Assembly (NCBI GenBank): GCA_022360175.1
Contig: JAKSDI010000224.1
Coordinates: 1-35,175, forward strand
DNA length: 35,175 nt
Source of the DNA: Chitinophagales bacterium
Lineage (GTDB): Bacteria; Bacteroidota; Bacteroidia; Chitinophagales; Saprospiraceae
Direction of reading: 5' to 3'
A program made the position numbers and the translations under genes. Below the pieces are notes generated by a model. That model had not been told where the DNA came from. It saw nothing but the letters and a program-made list of their open reading frames with translations, and did no database searches. Shown here in pieces: positions 31,418-35,175 of the stretch; position 1 is the first letter of the stretch; every line of letters begins with the position of its first letter.

Positions 31418-32848
31418 ATGACTACTAGAAACTTGATTTTTTCAGTACTCGCTATAGCGTTTCTATTTGCTTGTACTCCAAAAACTACAGAGCCTGTGGT
31501 AGAAACTCCGCAGGAACCAGTAACCACTACCCCTGAAGAGGAAGAAGAGCTAAGCCCCTGTCCAAAATTTTCTGATGCTCCTGACCCGAATCAGGCAGAA
31601 AACAATTATGTCATATACCGTGATTTCTTAAGAGCAGGAGATTGGGAAGGTGCGCACAAACTTTGGAAAGAAGTGTATGAAGTAGCTCCCGCTGCCGATG
31701 GTCGGAGAAATACCGTTTTTGCAGATGGCATTGCTTTCTATGAATATTTCATAACACAAACAAGAGATACAGTACTACAACAATCCTATGTTGACACCAT
31801 CTTCACTCTATACGATGAAATTGACCGCTGTTATCCCGGTGGTGGTTATGTCCCTGCTCGTAAAGGATTTGATATTTTTTATAAATACCCCAATCGCGCC
31901 AGTAAAAAAGAAATTTATAATCTCTTCAAAGAAGCAATAGATACTGACAGCCTAAAAACACCTGACTTTGTATTAAATCCATTCTCCGCTTTATTGGTAG
32001 AATTATACGATGCCGGAGAGATAGAAAAAGAGGAAGCTTATTATTATCAAGATATGGTACGCAAGATTCTTGCAAAAGGACTAGCTGAGTGCAAGGGAGA
32101 ATATTGTGATCGATGGGCAATTATCAAAGAGTATGCACCAGCTCGACTAGAATATTTTGAAACTGTAAAAGGCTTTTATTCATGTGAATATTACATGGAA
32201 AAATACTATCCTGAGTTTGAAGCCAATCAGGAAGACTGTGATATAGTCCGTACCGTATATAGCCGCCTAAAATTTGCCGAGTGTGCTGAAGATGATGAGC
32301 GCTTCCGCGAATTAATCCGCATTGGTAATGAAAATTGTGCGCCAGAACCTGGCCCTGCAGAAATTGCCTTTGAGCATCTGAAAAATGCCAGATACCCGGA
32401 AGCAATTGAAGCTTTTAAGATAGCAATTGAAGAAGAGGAAGACATTGAAAAACAAGCACGTTATACCCTTTTAATTGCTAAAATATATCAGGTTCACCTT
32501 CGCAGTTTCTCCAAGGCTCGTACATGGGCGCTCAAAGCAGCTGAAGTTCGTAGTGGTTGGGGAGAACCTTATATTCTCATTGGCCGCATGTATGCATCTT
32601 CCGGCCCTCTTTGCGGTCCCGGGCGTGGATGGGATAGCCAGATTGTTACCTGGCCTGCTATTGATATGTGGCAGAAAGCAAAACGTGTCGATCCAAGCGT
32701 CAAAGCAGAAGCAGACAAATGGATAGGGCGCTACCGTCAATATATGCCTAATCGTGAAGATGTTTTCATCCGTAACCTCAAAGCAGGACAAACTTTCTTT
32801 GTAGGTTGCTGGATACAACGCTCTACTATAATTCGTACTGCCGATTAA
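31418..32848 (+). CDS. Lipoprotein of a TPR-like paralogous pair
   Basis: A 476-residue lipoprotein: the lipobox LFAC gives Cys19 after MTTRNLIFSVLAIAFLFAC, followed by a Thr/Glu-rich linker (about 20-45). The mature part begins PCPKFSDAPDPNQAENNY and is helical, with TPR-like hairpins (LYRDFLRAGDWEGAHKLWKEV, RYPEAIEAFKIAIEEEEDIEK) and the recurrent block CGPGRGWDSQ (about 397-406). No enzyme is recognised. It shares most of its sequence with the next gene, indicating a tandem duplication. It is separated from that gene by a strong terminator and so transcribed alone. Role unknown; a surface or periplasmic scaffold is possible. Confidence 0.75.
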   Translation: MTTRNLIFSVLAIAFLFACTPKTTEPVVETPQEPVTTTPEEEEELSPCPKFSDAPDPNQAENNYVIYRDFLRAGDWEGAHKLWKEVYEVAPAADGRRNTVFADGIAFYEYFITQTRDTVLQQSYVDTIFTLYDEIDRCYPGGGYVPARKGFDIFYKYPNRASKKEIYNLFKEAIDTDSLKTPDFVLNPFSALLVELYDAGEIEKEEAYYYQDMVRKILAKGLAECKGEYCDRWAIIKEYAPARLEYFETVKGFYSCEYYMEKYYPEFEANQEDCDIVRTVYSRLKFAECAEDDERFRELIRIGNENCAPEPGPAEIAFEHLKNARYPEAIEAFKIAIEEEEDIEKQARYTLLIAKIYQVHLRSFSKARTWALKAAEVRSGWGEPYILIGRMYASSGPLCGPGRGWDSQIVTWPAIDMWQKAKRVDPSVKAEADKWIGRYRQYMPNREDVFIRNLKAGQTFFVGCWIQRSTIIRTAD

Positions 32849-32876
32849 ATATATACTGAGAACTGGTTTAAAAGCC

Positions 32877-32920
32877 TGCCCCGAAAAGTGTTTTTAATTG
32901 ACATTTTTCGGGGCATTTTG
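32877..32920 (+). terminator. Intrinsic terminator after the lipoprotein gene
   Basis: TGCCCCGAAAA (32877-32887) and TTTTCGGGGCA (32905-32915) form a perfect 11-bp stem, followed by TTTTG. It ends the first paralogue 30 bp after its stop and overlaps the promoter of the second. Confidence 0.9.
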
Positions 32921-32928
32921 TATCTTTT
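32898..32928 (+). promoter_or_regulatory. Promoter of the second paralogue, near-leaderless
   Basis: TTG at 32898-32900, 20-bp spacer, TATCTTTT at 32921-32928. The start codon is at 32937, only 8 bp downstream, so the mRNA would begin within a few bases of it. The promoter overlaps the terminator loop of the preceding gene. Confidence 0.6.
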
Positions 32929-32936
32929 AGAGAAAA

Positions 32937-34298
32937 ATGAAGCCTTTCTCTCTTTTGTTGCTCTTTCTTTTTTCCTTACTTCTTTCTGCCCAGGATATTC
33001 CCAAGCCTTGTGCTACCTTTTATGATAATCCAGATTTTGAACAGGCAGAAAACAATTATGTACTATATCGCGATTTTTTGAGAGCAGGTGATTGGGAAGA
33101 CGCTTTTAAACTTTGGAAGGCAGTATATGAAGTAGCTCCTGCCGCAGATGGCCGGAGAAGTTCTGTTTTTATCGATGGTATTGCCTTCTATGAATATTTC
33201 ATATCACAAACAAAGGATACCGTACTACAGCAATCCTATGTTGACACCATCTTCACCCTATACGATGAAATTGACTGCTGTTATCCCGGTGGTGGTTATG
33301 TCCCTGCTCGTAAAGGATTTGACATTTTTTATAAATACCCCAATCGCACCAGCAAAAAAGAAATTTATAATCTTTTCAAAGAAGCCATAAATACTGACAG
33401 CCTAAAAACACCTGACTTTGTATTAAATCCATTCTCCGCTTTATTGGTAGAATTATACGATGTCGGAGAAATTGAAAAAGAAGAAGCCTATTACTATCAG
33501 GATATGACGCACAAAATCCTTAAACATGCTTTAGAAAACTGTGAAGGAGCAGGTTGTGATCGCTGGGCAATCGTTGAAGAATATGCTCCTAAGCGGTTAG
33601 AATATTTTGAAACCGTACAAGGCTTTTACTCATGTGAGTATTATATGGAAAAATATTATCCTGAGTTTGAAGCCAATACTGATGATTGTGAAGTGATAAA
33701 AATGGTGTATAGCCGCCTGAAATTTGCTGAGTGTGCTGAAGAGGATGAGCGCTTCCGCGAATTAATCCGCATTGGTAATGAAAACTGTGCACCTAAATCA
33801 TCTTCACCTATTATTCCAGGATGTGGAGGGCCTCAGCCAAAATATCATGAAGCAATAGAACAGTTCCAGCAAAAAATTGAGCAAACAACTGATTCACTCG
33901 AAAAAGCACGCTATACCCTTCTGATAGCAAAAATATATCAGGTTCACCTTCGCAACCTCTCTAAAGCCCGTACATGGGCACTTAAAGCAGCTGAAATTCG
34001 TAGTAATTGGGGAGAACCCTATCTCTTCATTGGCCGCCTGTATGCTTTTTCGGGCCCTGTTTGTGGCCCTGGACGTGGATGGGATAGCCAGCAGGTAATA
34101 TATCCGGCACTGGATATGTGGGAAAAGGCGAAAGAAATAGATTCAAGCATGCAGGAAGAAGTAGATAAATGGATAAACAGATATAGTCAACTTTTGCCTA
34201 CTACAGAAGAGCTTCGTGAATTGAATCTATCTCCAGGACAGGAGTATTTTGTGGGATGCTGGATAAAATGTAGCACAAAAATCAGAGCCTTAGACTAA
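32937..34298 (+). CDS. Secreted TPR-like paralogue of the preceding lipoprotein
   Basis: A 453-residue protein. Its signal peptide MKPFSLLLLFLFSLLLSAQD ends without a lipobox, so it is predicted soluble in the periplasm, unlike its paralogue. From DNPDFEQAENNYVLYRDFLRAG on, it follows the neighbour almost residue for residue, with one divergent part (about 280-315, including SSSPIIPGCGGPQPKYHEAIE). The blocks CGPGRGWDSQ and FVGCWIKCSTKIRALD are conserved. At the DNA level a run of 72 bp (33391-33462) is identical to 31941-32012, while other parts differ, suggesting recent partial gene conversion. Function unknown. Confidence 0.75.
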   Translation: MKPFSLLLLFLFSLLLSAQDIPKPCATFYDNPDFEQAENNYVLYRDFLRAGDWEDAFKLWKAVYEVAPAADGRRSSVFIDGIAFYEYFISQTKDTVLQQSYVDTIFTLYDEIDCCYPGGGYVPARKGFDIFYKYPNRTSKKEIYNLFKEAINTDSLKTPDFVLNPFSALLVELYDVGEIEKEEAYYYQDMTHKILKHALENCEGAGCDRWAIVEEYAPKRLEYFETVQGFYSCEYYMEKYYPEFEANTDDCEVIKMVYSRLKFAECAEEDERFRELIRIGNENCAPKSSSPIIPGCGGPQPKYHEAIEQFQQKIEQTTDSLEKARYTLLIAKIYQVHLRNLSKARTWALKAAEIRSNWGEPYLFIGRLYAFSGPVCGPGRGWDSQQVIYPALDMWEKAKEIDSSMQEEVDKWINRYSQLLPTTEELRELNLSPGQEYFVGCWIKCSTKIRALD

Positions 34299-34334
34299 CA
34301 GGCCTAAAACATTTCACTTCCACCATACACGTAT

Positions 34335-34365
34335 TGATTCTTTATTTACAAACACGTATCTTTAC
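34335..34365 (+). promoter_or_regulatory. Promoter of the DUF6364/PIN operon
   Basis: TTG (34335-34337), 20-bp spacer, TATCTTTA (34358-34365). The start codon at 34378 lies 12 bp downstream. Antitoxins of this kind often repress their own promoter; no clear palindromic operator was seen. Confidence 0.6.
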
Positions 34366-34377
34366 ATCAAAAAGATT

Positions 34378-34632
34378 ATGATTACTAAACTTACGCTAAC
34401 TCTTGAAAAGGAAGTCATAGAGGAAGCAAAATCCGTAGCAAGAGAAAAAGGACAAAGCCTTTCTGAATTAGTAGAAAACTACTTCAAACTATTAATTAAG
34501 CGTACCCCTGCTGATGAAGAGCATCAATTATCTGAAAAGGTAGCATCCCTAAGAGGGATTCTAAAGGTAGATGATGACTTTGATTATAAATCAATTCTGG
34601 AGGAAGAATTAATGAAAAAATATGGCTTCTAA
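34378..34632 (+). CDS. DUF6364/VapB-like antitoxin
   Basis: An 84-residue protein with an N-terminal ribbon-helix-helix pattern: strand TKLTLTLEKEVIEEAKSVAREKG then helix SLSELVENYFKLL. This is the layout of the antitoxin family DUF6364. The acidic C-terminal half (about 45-84) would wrap the toxin. It overlaps the PIN gene by 11 bp (34622-34632), the classical TA arrangement with antitoxin first. It should bind DNA as a dimer and repress the operon. Whether the pair is active is unknown. Confidence 0.82.
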   Translation: MITKLTLTLEKEVIEEAKSVAREKGQSLSELVENYFKLLIKRTPADEEHQLSEKVASLRGILKVDDDFDYKSILEEELMKKYGF

Positions 34633-35053
34633 AGTTTTTGTAGATACAGACGTAATATTGGACTATCTTACTGACCGATCTCCATTTGCGCATTATTCAT
34701 CTATGATTTTTGACTTGCATGAACGCAAAGAAATCAACATCCATATTTCTGCTTTAAGTGTCAATAATATTTTCTACATTGCACGGAAAATAATAGGTGA
34801 AGAAAAAGCGCTTATTCTTTTATCTAAACTGATTGAAGATATAGAAATAATAGGCACCACGAAAGCAGAAATCAGGAAAGCGTTGCATTCTGACTTCAAA
34901 GATTTCGAAGATGCTATTCAATACTCCACTGCTTTAACAATTTCAGGAATGAGTTCAATTATTACTCGAAATATTAAAGATTACAGGAAATCAATTATAG
35001 CAGTATTCACCCCTGAAATATTTATCAAAACAAAGTTTCCAAAAAATAAATGA
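34622..35053 (+). CDS. PIN domain toxin (VapC-like RNase)
   Basis: A 143-residue PIN domain ribonuclease. Acidic residues of the metal centre are Asp8 and Asp10 (VFVDTDVILDYL), with an acidic cluster DFKDFEDAIQ (91-100) and the end motif ITRNIKDY (114-121, with Asn117 and Asp120). PIN toxins cleave RNA, often tRNA, when freed of their antitoxin. Start at 34622 fits the overlap with the antitoxin. Its stop overlaps the next gene start by 4 bp (ATGA), so downstream expression is tied to it. Confidence 0.85.
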   Translation: MASKVFVDTDVILDYLTDRSPFAHYSSMIFDLHERKEINIHISALSVNNIFYIARKIIGEEKALILLSKLIEDIEIIGTTKAEIRKALHSDFKDFEDAIQYSTALTISGMSSIITRNIKDYRKSIIAVFTPEIFIKTKFPKNK

Positions 35054-35175
35054 GCACTCCCTTACTCAAAGACCTTTACTCGCCTGCATTTTACCGCCAA
35101 TTTGCTACTGTATTAAAAAAAGTATTACCTACGCTTTCTATTGAAGCGTTTGAGCAGGCTATTTTTGATGAATTA
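35050..35175 (+). CDS. Probable DNA alkylation repair protein (AlkC/AlkD-like HEAT repeat), partial
   Basis: The frame from the ATG at 35050 is open to the window edge (42 codons, about one tenth of a gene). It reads MSTPLLKDLYSPAFYRQF and on to PTLSIEAFEQAIFDEL, which resembles the N-terminus of DNA alkylation repair enzymes of the AlkC type. These HEAT-repeat glycosylases remove alkylated bases. It overlaps the PIN toxin stop by 4 bp (ATGA), indicating translational coupling. Assignment rests on a short segment. Confidence 0.55.
   Translation, partial: MSTPLLKDLYSPAFYRQFATVLKKVLPTLSIEAFEQAIFDEL

Overview
The window reads as a chromosomal segment of a Bacteroidota, probably of the Saprospiria/Cytophagia type (an inference from gene content only). 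Support comes from type IX secretion (T9SS) sorting domains, a DUF4293 protein, ExbB/ExbD genes with an extra membrane gene, LytS/LytTR regulation, AT-rich DNA, and promoters of the Bacteroidota form TTG-N20-TAYCTTTR (seen at rplU, at the second paralogue near 32.9 kb and at the toxin-antitoxin operon). Coding density is high, with short operons on both strands.

Layout. 1-1.2 kb: a membrane-anchored abortive-infection-like gene lying between what look like two minus-strand group II intron ends. 1.4-2.6 kb: a threonine-aldolase-like PLP enzyme with a Tat-like leader. 2.7-3.9 kb: rplU-rpmA, with bL27 carrying a long extension ending in a helix-hairpin-helix module. 4.2-8.8 kb: a BatE-like TPR/SH3 protein, an OstA/LptA-like LPS-transport protein, an FAD amine oxidoreductase and a DUF4293 protein. 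8.9-11.4 kb: exbB, a membrane gene and two exbD genes. 11.5-15.3 kb: tRNA-Ser(GGA), tatD, a MerR regulator, a short-chain dehydrogenase and an extended-SDR epimerase. 15.3-21.1 kb: a serine hydrolase and an ABC exporter, divergent from a LytS/LytTR two-component pair. 21.1-28.5 kb: an ECF sigma factor and putative membrane anti-sigma factor, divergent from a T9SS-exported subtilase and an exported, membrane-anchored TPR-CHAT (caspase-like) protein. 28.6-34.3 kb: two secreted surface proteins and a tandem pair of TPR-like paralogues, one a lipoprotein and one not. 34.3 kb to the end: a DUF6364/PIN toxin-antitoxin pair overlapping by 4 bp the start of a probable DNA alkylation repair gene cut by the window edge.

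Two families of small palindromic dispersed repeats were found by comparing intergenic regions. One is about 160 bp with 15-bp inverted ends (6938-7098 and 16898-17056). The second copy sits between ATPase and permease of the ABC operon and supplies the last codons of the ATPase. The other begins AGAGCRTGTTTGGGA and ends with its inverse (3936-4196 and 13157-13320, with a possible remnant at 8805). No transposase gene is present, so both look non-autonomous.

The best candidate for an undescribed system is the sigma/anti-sigma, subtilase and TPR-CHAT cluster at 21.1-28.5 kb. It has two proteases with intact catalytic residues, both predicted to work outside the cytoplasm, next to an envelope-sensing regulator. 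No cas genes or CRISPR array accompany it. The function proposed is inference.
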